64,000 bases of DNA from Rotaria sp. Silwood1 (Eukaryota > Rotifera > Eurotatoria > Philodinida > Philodinidae). The stretch spans positions 434,001 to 498,000 of the forward strand of contig CAJNOP010000081.1 in assembly GCA_905250075.1 (NCBI GenBank), given 5' to 3'. Below the pieces are notes generated by a model, which was not told where the DNA came from, searched no databases, and saw nothing but the letters and a program-made list of their open reading frames with translations. Made by a program: the position numbers and the translations under genes. Shown here piece by piece: positions 36,907-50,200 of the stretch. Numbering within the stretch: the stretch's first letter is position 1; every line of letters begins with the position of its first letter.

Positions 36907-38927
36907 ATTTTTCTTTGATAACGTATGCTTATCAAAGACCCTTCCCCTCCCATTGTTTATCTTCCTATTATTATTAATGTTCTTATGTCTAACGATATAA
37001 GTTGAATAATCTTGCTAAATATTTTTATATACATATCTATTTTGATGGAAAATATTGTAATAGCAACAAATTGAAAATAAATAAAAGCCATATATTATGA
37101 AACATTTTAAGTTTCTATTCATCTTCATTGCAAAATTCAAAGTTAAGAAAAGAATTGAAGAGTCTTGGTAACCTATATCACCATCTTTTGATAACATATT
37201 AAAATATACATCTTCTACACCGTTTTTTTTCGCTTGAATGTTTCTTTTGTGAAATAATTTCATTAAATCATTGCATTTACGACATCATACCTTAAGCATT
37301 GAACTATAACGCTGCTAGACATGTTTCTTTTTGTAGCAAAAAAAAACGTAACAACGACACAACGAGAACATTTGCTTTTTTCAACAAAAAAAAGTCAAAA
37401 AAACATCATTTCTATTCAAAGTCTTGCAATGATTGTAATTGGTTTCTTTATTTGACAACATATCTATTCATACATTTCATATATCACTACTATTAAAATT
37501 TGAAAATCGTTTTAATTAATTAGAGTAGGGAAAAATAATTTGAAAGACCTCAAACATTTCATTTTGTCATTTAACGTACTTAAATATAATATGATCAATT
37601 ATTTTTTAAATAATTATAATATTCATAATTAGTTATGTTTGTCAGAGAAGTAATTATCAGGCTCTGTAATAGGCATATACAAGATGATGTACATGAATAG
37701 TTGATATAAATAAAAAAAAGAACAAATGTCGAACTCTATGATACAAACAAACGTCAAGTAATAATTTATATATTCATTACTTATTATTTATGATCACTAA
37801 CAGACAAAAGAATATGGATTCTGTTAAGTTTCTTCTTTCATCACAATCTATTTCTGCATTATTGATTGCACATATCTGTCCAATGCGTATTGTCTGTGAT
37901 AATAACCAAATAATGTTGACATACTTTTCTTTTAACATAGAAAAAGAGAATTATCTAGAACATGAAGCATATGAACTATTTCAAATAAAGTATCAAATTT
38001 CAATATGAATAAAACAAAAAAAACTAATGAATTATTTAAATTGTTTTTCAGACATATTACTATTGCATTGTATTTTATTAAAACTTTTTCAAATCATATC
38101 AAATGATTGAAATTGAAAAGAATGCATTCTTCTGACTGTACAATTAAATTAAAATAAGATAAAATCTTTTCAATGTATCTTTAAATCTTCTTATGCTATG
38201 ATTATATAAATCAATTTTCAAACTAAATTTACCAAAATACCTAATCATTACTTAGGCATATTGGTTTTTTGCATTTTTTATATTTAGTTTTTCATCAAGG
38301 TTTTGATTATTTAATTATAAAACTTTGTCTCATGGATATTTTCTATCTAAGAATGATGCATTTATTTTTAGTAAAAAGAAAAATAAAAAAGATCTTTATG
38401 AAAAGACGTAGAATATGGTGTTCCTTTTTTTTCGGTATTGTCCTACACATATATGAATTTTATTAAAAATTTTCTTTTCATTCTAAACGCTTAGAAACAT
38501 AATTTTGTGAAAAATGAATCTTTCATAACTAGCCTAAGTGATAGTCATAGAAAACTGCAATTATTATTATTTTACATAGATATATACGTCGTTATCATTT
38601 ACATCTACACATTCACTAAGGTCATCATGTATCAGAATTACAATGTTGACACAAAATTGTAAGACTAGCTTGTGTTAGTTATCGTAAAAAAAATATTCTA
38701 TTCAAGATGATCTATTACAATATCATTACATGAAATTAAATTGTTGGGGATGAGTATTTCAAAAATAAATCATTAAAAAATTTGATGACATTGAAATTAA
38801 CAGTATGTTCTTGATTATATAATCAACTGTAATTTTTATGATCCTTATTATCCTGATAGACTTGAAAAGCATTTACTTTTTCCAGTTAAGTGAAAGTCAT
38901 GAAAAGAACAAAAATGATTCTACTAAT

Positions 38928-39361
38928 CTACCACGGACAAAATTAACGCAACACGTATTTTTGATAAATATTTTCATTAATGGTCAACCACGAAAAATAC
39001 AAATTTTTTAGAAATTTTTTTCGTATGTAGAATTTTGTAGAACTCGTTTCGCTGATCATTTTGGTAAAAATAATATTCAAATTTACTCAATAAATAGTGA
39101 TATTAGAGTCAAAATACTCAAAACTTAGGACTGTTCGTGACCACTGCTGAGTAGGAGGTGATATTTTTAAGTATTCTGAGCCAAGGTTCGTTATTTATCG
39201 AGTAAATTTGAATATTTTTTTTTACCAAGATGATCAGCGAAACGAGCTCTACAAAGTTCTATAGACGAAGAAAATTTCTGAAAAACTTATATTTTTCGTC
39301 GTCGACCGTCAATGAAAATATCTATCAAAAATACATGTTGCGTTAATTTTTTCCGTGGTAG
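38928..39361. mobile_element. MITE with about 180-base TIRs, CTACCACGG ends
   Basis: The element starts CTACCACGGACAAAATTAAC and ends with the complement (GTTAATTTTTTCCGTGGTAG). The inner arms match for most of their length, including CAACACGTATTTTTGATA / CAACATGTATTTTTGATA, TTTACTCxATAAAT and CTGATCATxTTGGTAAAA. Only about 60 bases separate the arms. AAT lies directly outside both ends; TA flanks two to three bases further out are also possible, so the exact target duplication is ambiguous. It has no coding capacity. The ACAAAATTAACGCAAC ends recall Tc1/mariner-type termini, but that is inference. Confidence 0.85.
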
Positions 39362-40399
39362 AATTATTCCAACGAACATGACATTTATAGAAAAACAATG
39401 ATTCAACATGTATTAGTCGATATTAATCAATGATCTATCCAATTCTAATACATTACCATTAATAGAATGATCAGTTCATATCGTAATGTTTACTCAACAC
39501 AAAAATCTTTCATTAGTCATAAAATCCGATGTTGATAAAAAACAATTTGTGAATAGAAAACTAAATATTTACACTGTTAGTTCTTCTAAATATGAATGAA
39601 TAACATATAAAATTGCGGTACTCTATAGCACTCTTTATATGCTATAAAAAAATTTACAATAAAATATGCATAAACAAATAATTATAGATAAACTATGTAC
39701 AATTTGTTTAGTTTTTTTTTACACAAATATTTGAAGTTGTTATTCTCTCAAGTTACTTCTTAGACAAAATGATACATTTACTGTTTAGTCTTTTATTTAT
39801 AAATTGATGTTAAACTTTGTATTAAATAAAATTTAATATTTTTTCAATACATTTACTGATGAAAACAAGAAAATATAAATAAAAATATCGATGTATACGT
39901 ATTCTAGATTAATTTATATAAGAAATGATTGAAGAAAAAACAGAAAAAAGAAAAAGATTATTTATTCTGATGATAAAATTATTTTGTTCACTTAGGCTGA
40001 GTGCCATTTGAACAGATATACATCAAGAGAAAAAAAAAAGAAGAAAAAGACAAGAAAAGAAAAAGGAATACAATATTTAAATTGACAAAAGAAAACAGAT
40101 CACCTAGAAGTATACATTTAAGATCATCACTGTTTAGGTGTGCCGTTTTTTTTTTCGAAGTATGCATATACAAAATGAATAGAAAGAAAAAAAACGATAA
40201 GAATCGAAGAACAACATCATCATTGTTGTGGCACATCGAAGCAAAAAAAATATATAGATAATTCCAAAAGAAGAACAAGAAAAAAAAAACAACAGTCAAA
40301 CATACAATTACATACACCGGTATTCACACATTTAGATACATTGGAGAGAGAGAGAGAGAAAAAAAAACAGTGAGAAGAAGAACGACATACATCTATATC

Positions 40400-40643
40400 C
40401 ATATATATATATATATATATTTATAGATATAATCATTCATTATTTGATGATTGAGTAGAATGATGAGCAAAAGAAAAAGAAGAAGTAGAATAGTTCTTGT
40501 CGACGAATGACAAAAGAAGGAAAGTAAATAGATGAGTATCAAAGAGCGTCATACGCCCGTCGAAATTGATAAAGTTCATGCGGTTTTTATTTGTTATTTA
40601 GAATAATTTGTTGTTGTTGTTGTTGTTCTTCTTCTTCTTCTTG
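40400..40643. repeat. Microsatellites in the probable MEF2 3' UTR
   Basis: Simple repeats: (AT)n at about 40402-40420 and a compound (TTG)n(TTC)n run at about 40608-40643. They lie downstream of the MEF2 stop on its strand, within a purine-rich (minus strand pyrimidine-rich) tract. Confidence 0.8.
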
Positions 40644-40732
40644 TTATTTAATTTTTTATGCTTGAGCAAACTTGTCAGAAATGACGGGAAAAAAAGATGA
40701 TTGAATTCAAGTGTTCATTGTTTTTTTTTTCT

Positions 40733-42474
40733 CTAAGTAGTATTAGGCCAAACAGTATGATCAAAACGAGCATGTTTGAGTGAAGGTTCAGGACATGAAG
40801 ATGAATTAACATAATCAAAAGATCGTTGTATTGATGATGATGGTGATGGATGTTGTTGTAAAGATATTGAAGTTTTTGATAATGATGAATTAGGACTGGA
40901 ATTTGTATCCATTGTTGATGAACGACTATTTCCAGTACCGACGGAAATAGGTGGTGAAAATGGTTCGTTTTTCAGACGATGATGTTGTTGTTGTTGAGAT
41001 AAATGAAGAAGTTGTTGTTGTTGATGATGATGTTGTGGTTGATGATATAAATGTGGGCTGGCACGCGCTGAATTATTATTATTTGTTGTTGATTGAGGAC
41101 CACATAGAGCTTGTTGCATATCATAATTCATCATACTGGAATAATAAATGATATTAATAGAAAAATATTCACAAATTGAATCAATAAACTTCTTTTTTTT
41201 TTCCTCACACAGTTGATTAAACATCTTTTTAATCTTTGATATGCATGACTTACCCTAATGGTAATGTGTTCATTTGTAAAGCAGCAGCTAACGATGAATG
41301 TGATGATGCATGCCATGGAGGAAAATTATTGTTTTCACCGACACCGACATTTCCACCACCAGTAGCTGTATTAAGTGAAAAATCAGCTAAAATAATATAG
41401 AAAAAATTATTCGTTTTATTTTATTTTTCTTTTTTTTATTAATTTGAATATAAAATTTAAAAAATAAAATAAAACTTACGATTAAGACGATTTGTCATTC
41501 CTCCACCTGCTCCGGTTAAATCATTATGATGAGATGTCATATGAGATGAAGTTGATGTTAATGTTGTTCCACTATTAGTATTTATTGAAAATTTATTATT
41601 TAAATTTGATGTTGATTGTTGTTTCGATGCTACATTTGGACTTGTACGTGATTCACTCGGAGAACTTTGTGGTGAATATGTTGATTGAGGTGATGGTGAT
41701 GATGAAGCATCAATACCAGGTGTTCCATGTACTATAATTAATCAAACATAAAAGATATTATTATTTTCTTTCGAAAAAATAAATAAAACAATAAACCTGA
41801 TAGAAAATTTTGTTTTGGTGGAGTTTGTTGAGTAATACCGTTCATCATTGATAAAGATGGACGAAAATTACTGGCTTGATGAGACTATAATAAATTTAAA
41901 AACAAAAAAAAACAGATGGAAATATTTTTTTTTTTTATTCATATGTTTACCTGATTATGATTATTTGTACGTTTTTTTGAATCATTTATAGTTATATCTA
42001 AATGATGTTGATGATGTGTTTGATGATGAGATGGAAGTGGATGATTACTATCCATTTCAGTAGCACTTTCATCTTCCATATCATTATCACTATCATTCTG
42101 ATCAAGATGTTTTGATTCTTTTTTATTAAGAATCTATATTCAAAGCAAAATATAACATAAATAAATAAATCAAAAAAAAAAAACAACAACAAATATCATA
42201 TCGATTTTGTTTTTACCTGTACAATATCATTATTTGTTCGACTTTCATGTGGTTCATTGTATTCGGTATATTTGAGCAATATTTTGTCCATATCCGTTGA
42301 TGCATATTGAAAAAGTTTATTGGACGAATTAAAAATAATGAGCGCTATTTCACAGTCGCATAGGACACTTAATTCATAAGCTTTTTTCATAAGACCGAAT
42401 TTTCGTTTTGTAAACGTTACTTGACGATTACGTTCATCAGTTATTTTTGATATTTGAATTTTTTTTCGTCCCAT
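40733..42474 (-). CDS. MEF2: Myocyte enhancer factor 2 (MEF2) transcription factor (438 aa, 6 exons)
   Basis: MADS-box transcription factor controlling muscle and neuronal genes. Exons 42217-42474, 41951-42133, 41797-41884, 41480-41731, 41254-41386 and 40733-41135 join in phase (1317 bases). The first exon encodes the whole MADS domain ([37 protein letters not shown]) and MEF2 domain ([20 protein letters not shown], ending RTNNDIVQ), nearly identical to other animal MEF2 proteins. The remainder is a low-complexity activation region: an acidic [10 protein letters not shown] stretch, His-rich runs (HHQTHHQHH), [11 protein letters not shown]-type Ser-Pro sites, and a Gln/His-rich final exon. It has the usual layout and length of the family. 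The ATG at 42474 follows TTCCAG by one base, so an upstream untranslated exon or trans-splice is expected. A CpG-bearing tract 3-4 kb upstream may be the promoter. Confidence 0.97.
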
Positions 42475-45449
42475 TCTGGAAGATAAATCTATACGATCAA
42501 TCAAATATAATCAAAATATATAAAATGAAAATGTATAGTATTGTGTGTTTTTATACATCTTCACTTAGATTTACATCGATTTCCTGCAAAGAAGATTTAA
42601 ATATGCTAGTCTTGTAACCTTCATCGACTTATGTAAAAGCTGATAGTTAGTTTTCATTCGAATCATGTACTAACTATAGTAGAATAAGCATAATGTCGAT
42701 TTTATCGAAAAATATGCCTTTGATATTCGTCTGTTTTATTGTTTGTGAATGTTATTTTTTCTTTTGACAATTTGAGTTTAACCATTGAATAAAGTATTAA
42801 AAAACTGTCTCTATCAAAATAATTGTCTGAACTATATCTCTCGAGTTTATGGTTGGGCAACTTTTGTAAAAATTGACATAATTGTGTGTTTTTTGTTAAA
42901 AGTAGACTTGTTAGAAAATTTACACGTTACTTCAAAAGCTCTAAACATAATGTTTATCACAACACACTATATCAAAGGACGCTAAAGATTTCTGAATTTG
43001 AAATGTTTAGGCTCGAATAAACTGAGAACTCGGAATAAAACCACATTGAACAAAGAGTTTCATCAAGATTACACTCGACAATCTCGTAGTTTATTTTTAT
43101 CTGAGTAAATTTCAATGACTACTATCAGTGTTTAAAATAGCAGACTTCCTTTCTTAAGATTATGCGATATCGAACTCTTCCAAGTTTTTATCTTAAATCA
43201 AGAGGCACTGATTATAGTTTAACGTACTTGATTACACAAAACTAGAGGTTTATAAATTACTATGTACTACTTTTAATATTACATAAAAAAAAAGGATGTG
43301 TGTTGTTTCTAGTTAATTTTTAAAATATAAAAAAATCTAGGAAAAATGATACATAGTTTGTTATAACTTTGGGAACTTAGGTTTTCATTATGTCGACATA
43401 ACTTAACGCACAACTGAGTAATTAAGCTAAGATAAATGAATCAAAATGTTGTACCCTTATGGTACGGTTATCAGATACATCTGTTTGTCAGTTTTCTTTC
43501 TCATAGATAATATCTTTCGTTCGTCCATTTGTTGTCATCAGTATTCAACATAGAATTTTTTTCGTGACTAACTTGTTTTCAAATTTAAAACCATGAATTT
43601 CATTCAACTGTGTTCTACTACGAAACAGTATGTCATACTTTAGGTTTTTATGTGGTCTGCCAAGAAAATACCTTCATAATTGGCAAATCATGATAAATTT
43701 ACACACGACAATCATAAAACTATGATCTTACTAACATTATACTAAACGTCAAAGTACTATATACTTTTCTTCTATGAAAAACAAGCGATATAAAATGCAC
43801 GATCTAACAAAATTCTCTAAATTCTTCTGCTCATTTAAGCTTCACAAAATAGTCAGTTACGAAAACAAATGATGTACTGAAGACTAGTTGTCATTACAAT
43901 GCCAAGGCACGTTCGAAAACTTTATAAAAGAGAAGTATGGCTAGTGAATGGAAAATATTCACATGTTAAATATGTTACACAGCAGAAAAATGCTAGTAGC
44001 GAAGCAAGAAGTTTTTTAAAGATTTATCTAGTAAATAATTAAATCTGATTTTTTCCACAAGTGTTTTACGATCACTTTCTACTATTCGAAAAAGAATGCA
44101 TATAATTTTTTGTATAATTCATATCAGAGAGATGGCAGAAAAAAAAAGAATTAAATTACTCTAAAGGGAAATCTTAAAACTTATTTATCATTTTCTATAA
44201 TTTTTTTCAATATTTTAAAACTTAACTATAAACAACAGATATCCTTTTTTATGCGGTATATGTGTCAGCTTTATTTTGATTTTAATATGTGAAAGGCTCA
44301 CTATTAACGTATAAATCTTCTGACAAATCTATTTGAAACAAAAAAGGCACAATCATGTCAGTTTTTACAAATGTTTCTCAACAATGAGCTCAAGAGATAT
44401 AACTCAGACAATTATTTTTATAAAAGACAGTTTTTTTTTTCTACTCTATCCAATGGTAAATCAAACTTTTCAAAGAAAAAATAACGTTCACAAAAAATAA
44501 AACAAACCTATATCAAAGGCGTATTTTTCGATAAAATCGACATTTGAGCTTATTCTACTATAGTTAATACATGATTCGAATGAAAACTAAATATCAATTC
44601 TTATAAAAATCGACGAGGATTACAAGACTAGTATTTTGTAAATCTTGCCAGCAGAAAGTCAATGTAAATCCGGCAGGAGCAACCTAGATATAGTCTATTA
44701 TAAAATGAATTGAATGAGCGCGTAAAAGAGGTCATCTGACATAAGAGATGATATGAGATACGAGATGAGAATCACGTACTTTTTTTTTCTCAGACAATCA
44801 TCACAATATGGAATCTATGTTTAAATATAGATAGTATGCCTACAATAAGAACGTAAAAAGCTCCAGATGATGAGACAACTTATATACATTAAAAGTAATA
44901 TTGGGATGACCTTTTTTTTAGATTAAAAAACACAAGAATTTGTTTTTTCATATGCTCATAACTTATGTTTAAGCTCTTTTTTCTTTTAGTTTTATTTAAC
45001 TGACATAAAATAAAACTTAATCGTGCGCACATGCTCATTTTCGAACAAAACCTGAGATACATCAAACAAATATTCAGTTATTCTCCTCACAATTATATAT
45101 ATACATAAATGTTACTCGTGCATAGTTCCTTTTATCTTCGTCGCTTATATAGATTCCTTATAACTTAAAAGATATTAAATTACAAAATGCTTCGTTGAAC
45201 AAATGTTCTCATCAGTCTAGTGTGAGTCGAAAGTCATATTCAACATAAACTAATAATAATAAATTCTAATAAATATACTTATTTAGTTGATTTATCTTTA
45301 GTAAAATGTTCAGATAAAATAAACGAATTTGCGCATCTCTTAAATGATATTATACGTAAATAAATGACGTAAATTATATTTACCTGACAGAACGGAAATA
45401 TATTTATTCTTGTTATTTTAGTCTCAATCGATAACGATGATAATATGAA

Positions 45450-45646
45450 AATAGTAATGACAAGCAACCGGTGTGCGTTGTTTGTTTGTCTAACTAGCAC
45501 ACGATGATGACGCGTTGGTGTACGTGCGTTTTTTTCTGTATGCGCTTGTCCTGAGATTTTCTTCTTTTTTTGCGCTTTTAAACGAAGAGACAAGGACGCA
45601 GCCGTGGCAGCATAAAGTAGACCAAGTTGGTCGCGACTTTTTTTTG

Positions 45647-45678
<32 letters not shown>

Positions 45679-46350
45679 TTTTTCGAAAAAAGAAAAACGA
45701 GAAACGTTTGTTGCTGATGCTAAAACGACGCCGGCGACTGTTATTGTTGCTTTCGTTCTTTTAATGCATTACTACGATGCCCAGATTCTTTCTCGTTTCA
45801 ACCCCTCCCCTCCTCTCGTTCTCCTTCCATCGACTCGGCTTCCTTTTCTTTTCTTTTCTTTTCTTTTCTTTACTCTCTCTTTTTTTCTTTTCCCCTCCCT
45901 TTCTTTCATTCTTTTACTTTCTCCTTGAGTAATGTCTAATTTGCGTGTATCGTGCATCTAACATTGGTTTGTGGTGATGGTAGATAAAGAGATGTATTGG
46001 AACAAGCTGCTGCATATTTAGTCTGACGTGTCTTCTATCTTTTCTTAAAAGAATAAAGACACGTGGTCTTGTTTCTTTTCTTTTTTTTTTTGACTCGTCA
46101 CTTTAACCAGTACTCTAATGTCATTCTAAGATAATCCACAGAGCAAAGAAGAAACACGAATTGAAGCAAACAAAAAAGAAGCGAGAAGAAAAGAAAAAAA
46201 AAGAAAGGAAAAAAGCACATAGAACACAGCATCATCTTATATAGCTAAGACTTCTGCATTTTTCCAAATCTGGTTCGCGTACGGGCACGCGCTCGAGTAA
46301 AAGACAAGGATACAACTCATTTTTGCGCTACTTGTTTCTTATTACAATAG
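45450..46350. promoter_or_regulatory. CpG-bearing pyrimidine-rich tract, candidate MEF2 promoter/5' exon
   Basis: CpG dinucleotides and GC-richer words cluster here far above the local background, together with CT-rich tracts, a (TA)n run at about 45646-45672 and a (TTTTC)n run at about 45840-45871. It lies about 3-4 kb upstream of the MEF2 start codon on the minus-strand gene, whose ATG exon begins at a splice acceptor. A first untranslated exon and promoter here would be typical, but no transcript evidence is available from sequence. Confidence 0.35.
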
Positions 46351-46932
46351 TGATGATGGGGCCTTCTTTCACTTGTATATACAAATAGCTTTTCTTAATG
46401 AAAAGAGTGAATATAAAGAGCATTATAGTAAAAAGTAGAACAGGTAGAAGAAGTAGAAAAAAATTGTAGACATGTTTCACCTTGATGACGGTGTGATAAA
46501 AGATTATTTAAAAAGGAAACATGGAGGGTTGATGCTTGAGGATAGATATAAAAAAAAGAAAAAAAAAAAGGAAATGAGAAGAAAACCAAATGTATGGTGT
46601 TTGTCTATGCTTTCTACGATCTGAAAAATGACAGAGTCTGGATAATAATTCGTGTAGGAGTTTGTAAATAGAATATTCACATATATAAAAATATCATTCA
46701 AATTAAGACATCCCATTAATTGATTGAAGTAAGAATTATGTAGGCGTTGAATATCATATATATATTTGAAAAAGGAAAAGAAAAATGAACAAAAGTCATC
46801 ATGTGCATAATGTACCACAAAATTAAAAGTATATTTTACCCTATTTTCAACATTTTTTTTTGTCTACGTTAAAATTCAATGATATGAAACCTTCTATGCT
46901 ATTATTAACATAAAATTTATTTACGTACTCTT

Positions 46933-46933
<1 letters not shown>

Positions 46934-46964
<31 letters not shown>
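46934..46964. repeat. Poly(A) tract, about 31 bases
   Basis: An uninterrupted A run on the plus strand (poly-T on the strand of the neighbouring genes). It could be the tail of an old retroposed sequence or simple slippage; no retroposed body was recognised next to it. Confidence 0.85.
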
Positions 46965-46968
<4 letters not shown>

Positions 46969-47244
46969 GGTTTCGAACAAATGAAAGAAGAAAGTAAATT
47001 GAAAAAAAAGGAAGAAGAAAAAACACACACACACATACATGCACACAAATGGCAAGAATAGAGATTTTTGTTGAGGACTTTATCAATTAAAAAATAAAAA
47101 AAAAAAATAAAAAGTGAAATAGTATTCAGCAGGCATAGAGATTACAATATATAAACTATTGCTACTAGTCAAGAGATGAGCATTATAAATGATAAAGAGA
47201 CTCATGAAATAATGACTAGATCATATAATTATGAAAATCTTGTT

Positions 47245-50200
47245 CTAGACTCCACCACCGCTTCGTTCAACACCTGTATTACTCTTGATTTTAGCAATAC
47301 GAGCAGCTTTAACAAAATGACTTGTCGATACAGCACCGGTATTTATTGCGCTCATTAACTATAAAGAAGAGAAAACAAATTTGTACAACAAAAAATATGT
47401 ATGTAGTCTTTTTCTTTTTTTGTTTACCTGAAGAAATTCTTCTGTTTCAATAATACCATTCTGATTTTGATCAACTTCATGCATTAAAATTCGAAGTTCT
47501 TCTTCGGATATATCATTATCCAATACCTTATTCAATAAGAAAAACAAAAAAAGAAAAGAACAAGGAAATTTCAAATAAAAGTTTACATATAAATAAATGT
47601 TAGTTTTTTCATAATAAATAATTATTTTTCATCATATCAAATTCGACACTTACTAAACTCGATATATTCAGACGCTAAAAATAAATACAGATATGCAAGT
47701 TCAAATATTTAAGTACAAAGTCGTTGTTTGGTGTTTTTTTTTCTTTTTTTGTAAATATTTTTGACACAAAATTTATGAAATAATTGAATCAAAAAAAAAA
47801 AAGAAAACTCAAACTTACTTGTAGATGTCGTTTTAAATCACTAAGTGTTAGAAAACCTTTATTTTCAACATCCATTTGTCGAAAATGTTTCATATAATAA
47901 CTCATTTCTTCACGTGTAAAATTAATTGGTACATTTCGACGCATATCACGTTTCAAATTAAGGCCCATTTCACGTAGAAGAAATGTTTTCGCGCGATCCA
48001 TTTCTTCCTTTTTGTTTTTTTTTTAAATAAAAACAAATTAACAAAACTAAAAATATCTCTCTAATTTTTATGCATACTTTTTGCTTTTTTTCGTTCCAAT
48101 TTAATTCTTTAGCCATAATTTGTATAATACGAGGAAGAGCTTCATCAGCAGCAATTACATTCAGAAATGAAAGTCTTGTACGTCTTGCAAGTATATCAAC
48201 AGCTGTACGAGCATATTCTTTTATAGCATAATGAACTTCAGCTTCTATATAAGGAAATTCTTCATGTAAACGTTTACCAACAACTGGCCAACGTTTTCCA
48301 GTTAATGCTGATAAATCAGCTACTTTATTTGCTTGATCACCATATGTATTTGAAAGATGTATAGCAACCTATTTTATTCCATATATATATATATATATAA
48401 GCAAATCCAATGAGATAAAAATAAATATTTTATTCTATGTACCTCAGTTTCAATGCCATAATCTTGAACAAGACGTATATAAGATGTTGGTGACCATTTT
48501 TCACCACCGTTAAGTATTAAACCTTTTGTAATACAAGCATTTTTTGGTTGAAGTTTAGCTGATTGTATACAACGATCAACTGTTTCTTCGGCCATTTGTC
48601 GATAGGTTGTCCATTTTCCTCCTCGAAAAAAAATTATGAAATTACACTGATTATCATAAACTAATGTCGTCATCAGAATAAAACACGTGTAGATGTAAAC
48701 TCAATGACACGATATGTGTAATAGTTGACGACCTGTAGTTTTTAATAATTGAAAAAGGAAAAGAACTCCGGACATCTTTTTTTATCTGATACTATATATA
48801 AAGCACATATTATTTTTCAATTCATCATCATTGTCAAACCTTCAAAAAAATGCATAAGAATTTTGATTTTGGCATAAATTTGAGATTTATAGTTCGAAGT
48901 ACGATTTAACCAATTATCTTCTCATACTTGAATGTCGACTGAACAAAATCGCATATCTATTCATTCAAATTATATCGAATTTTGTCGATTCTTAGAAAGT
49001 TTTCTAACTTTTTATCAAAACTTTGTTGAAATGGAACACAACTTTCATATATCTAAAAGACATTCGAAGTTTTTCTCATTGAATATCTGAAAACAATAGG
49101 TGACTAACTGTTACTGTTATCGAGTCATTGAGTTTATATTCATCCCTGTTTAATTTTGGTTTAGACTTTCGAATGATTTTGTCAAAGAACAACATAAACA
49201 AACAAAACTATGATAATAATATTTACCTCCAATTGTAACTAAACCTGAATCACTAACATGAATAATATGATTTCTTGCAATTGATTGTGTATCTTTTTTA
49301 TTTGGATTAAGAACAAGTGGTCGAATACCAGACCATGCTGCTGATATGTCACCACGACGTACTTGTATATCAGATGAAAGATAATTTTTTATTTCACCTA
49401 TTATAAAATCAACATCTTCAGCTAATGGTGATGGATAATCAGTTACTTCACATGGTGTATCCGTTGTACCTTTGAAAATCAAATATTACGAATACTAGAA
49501 AGAAAAAAATATATTTCATTATTCCAACCAGCCATTGTATGTTTTTGCCAAGGTAGAAAAAAGATAACACGTCCATCAGATGTATTTGGATCAAGAAGAC
49601 CCATATTATGCGGACTATAATAATCAGGTAATACAATATGAACACCAGCTGATGGTTGACAAATTTTTGGAACGGATGGATCATCTAATTGTCGAATTAC
49701 ATCTGTATATGGTCCTGTTGCATTAACAACACATTTAGCACGTATTGAAAATTCTTTATCTAAAATTGCATGCAATTATTATATTAAAATTCATTGTTCT
49801 TTTCTTTTTTTCTTCTCCAACATACTTCGATATCTATCTAAACATTTAACACCACAAATAACTTTTTTTGTTTCTGTTTGTCCGTCTTTATTGTTAACTT
49901 GAATATATTCATGTATAAAATCAGTAACAGCACAATGATTAGCAACATTTGCTCCCATACGTGCTGCTGTAAATGCAAGTGCTATATTCATACGTGCATC
50001 ATTATGTTGTCCATCATAATATACAATACCACCAACAAGTTTTTCTTTTTTTAACATTGGAAATAATTCTGAAGCTTTAGTTTTTGATATTATATAGGAC
50101 CATCGAAGTAATTGTCGACCTGATACAAAATCATAGGCTTTTATACCAGCATAATAATATGGTAAAAGATACCATCTAAATAAAAATTACGATTTTACGA

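Larger units (their letters stand above)
33173..40732. other. 7.5-kb gene-poor spacer between BiP and MEF2
   Basis: I find no coding region I can support here; the frames are short, AT-biased and lack splice partners or family motifs. Contents I can name are the BiP promoter (first ~250 bases), a GC-rich repetitive patch at 33669-33741, MITEs at 35487-35683 and 38928-39361, an (AT)n run at 36876-36902, and a purine-rich tract at about 40000-40730 with microsatellites. That last tract is probably the 3' untranslated region of MEF2. Confidence 0.6.
42475..47244. other. 4.8-kb spacer upstream of MEF2, downstream of GPD2
   Basis: No supported coding exon. The first 3 kb are AT-rich filler. About 45450-46350 is different in composition: CpG-containing words (ACGCGTTGG, GACGCCGGCGAC, GCGTACGGGCACGCGC) are interspersed with long CT tracts, (TA)n and (TTTTC)n, listed separately. 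The last part has a 31-base poly(A) run at 46934-46964 and A-rich sequence probably belonging to the GPD2 3' untranslated region. Confidence 0.55.

Noticed and set aside
40001-40402. Frames on both strands in the tract downstream of MEF2
   Set aside because: Purine/pyrimidine-rich low-complexity sequence, most likely MEF2 3' untranslated region; peptides are Lys- or Phe-runs.
45279-45957. Frames in the CpG-bearing tract, including a Phe/Leu/Pro-rich plus frame
   Set aside because: They depend on (TTTTC)n and (TA)n simple repeats and have no conserved features.
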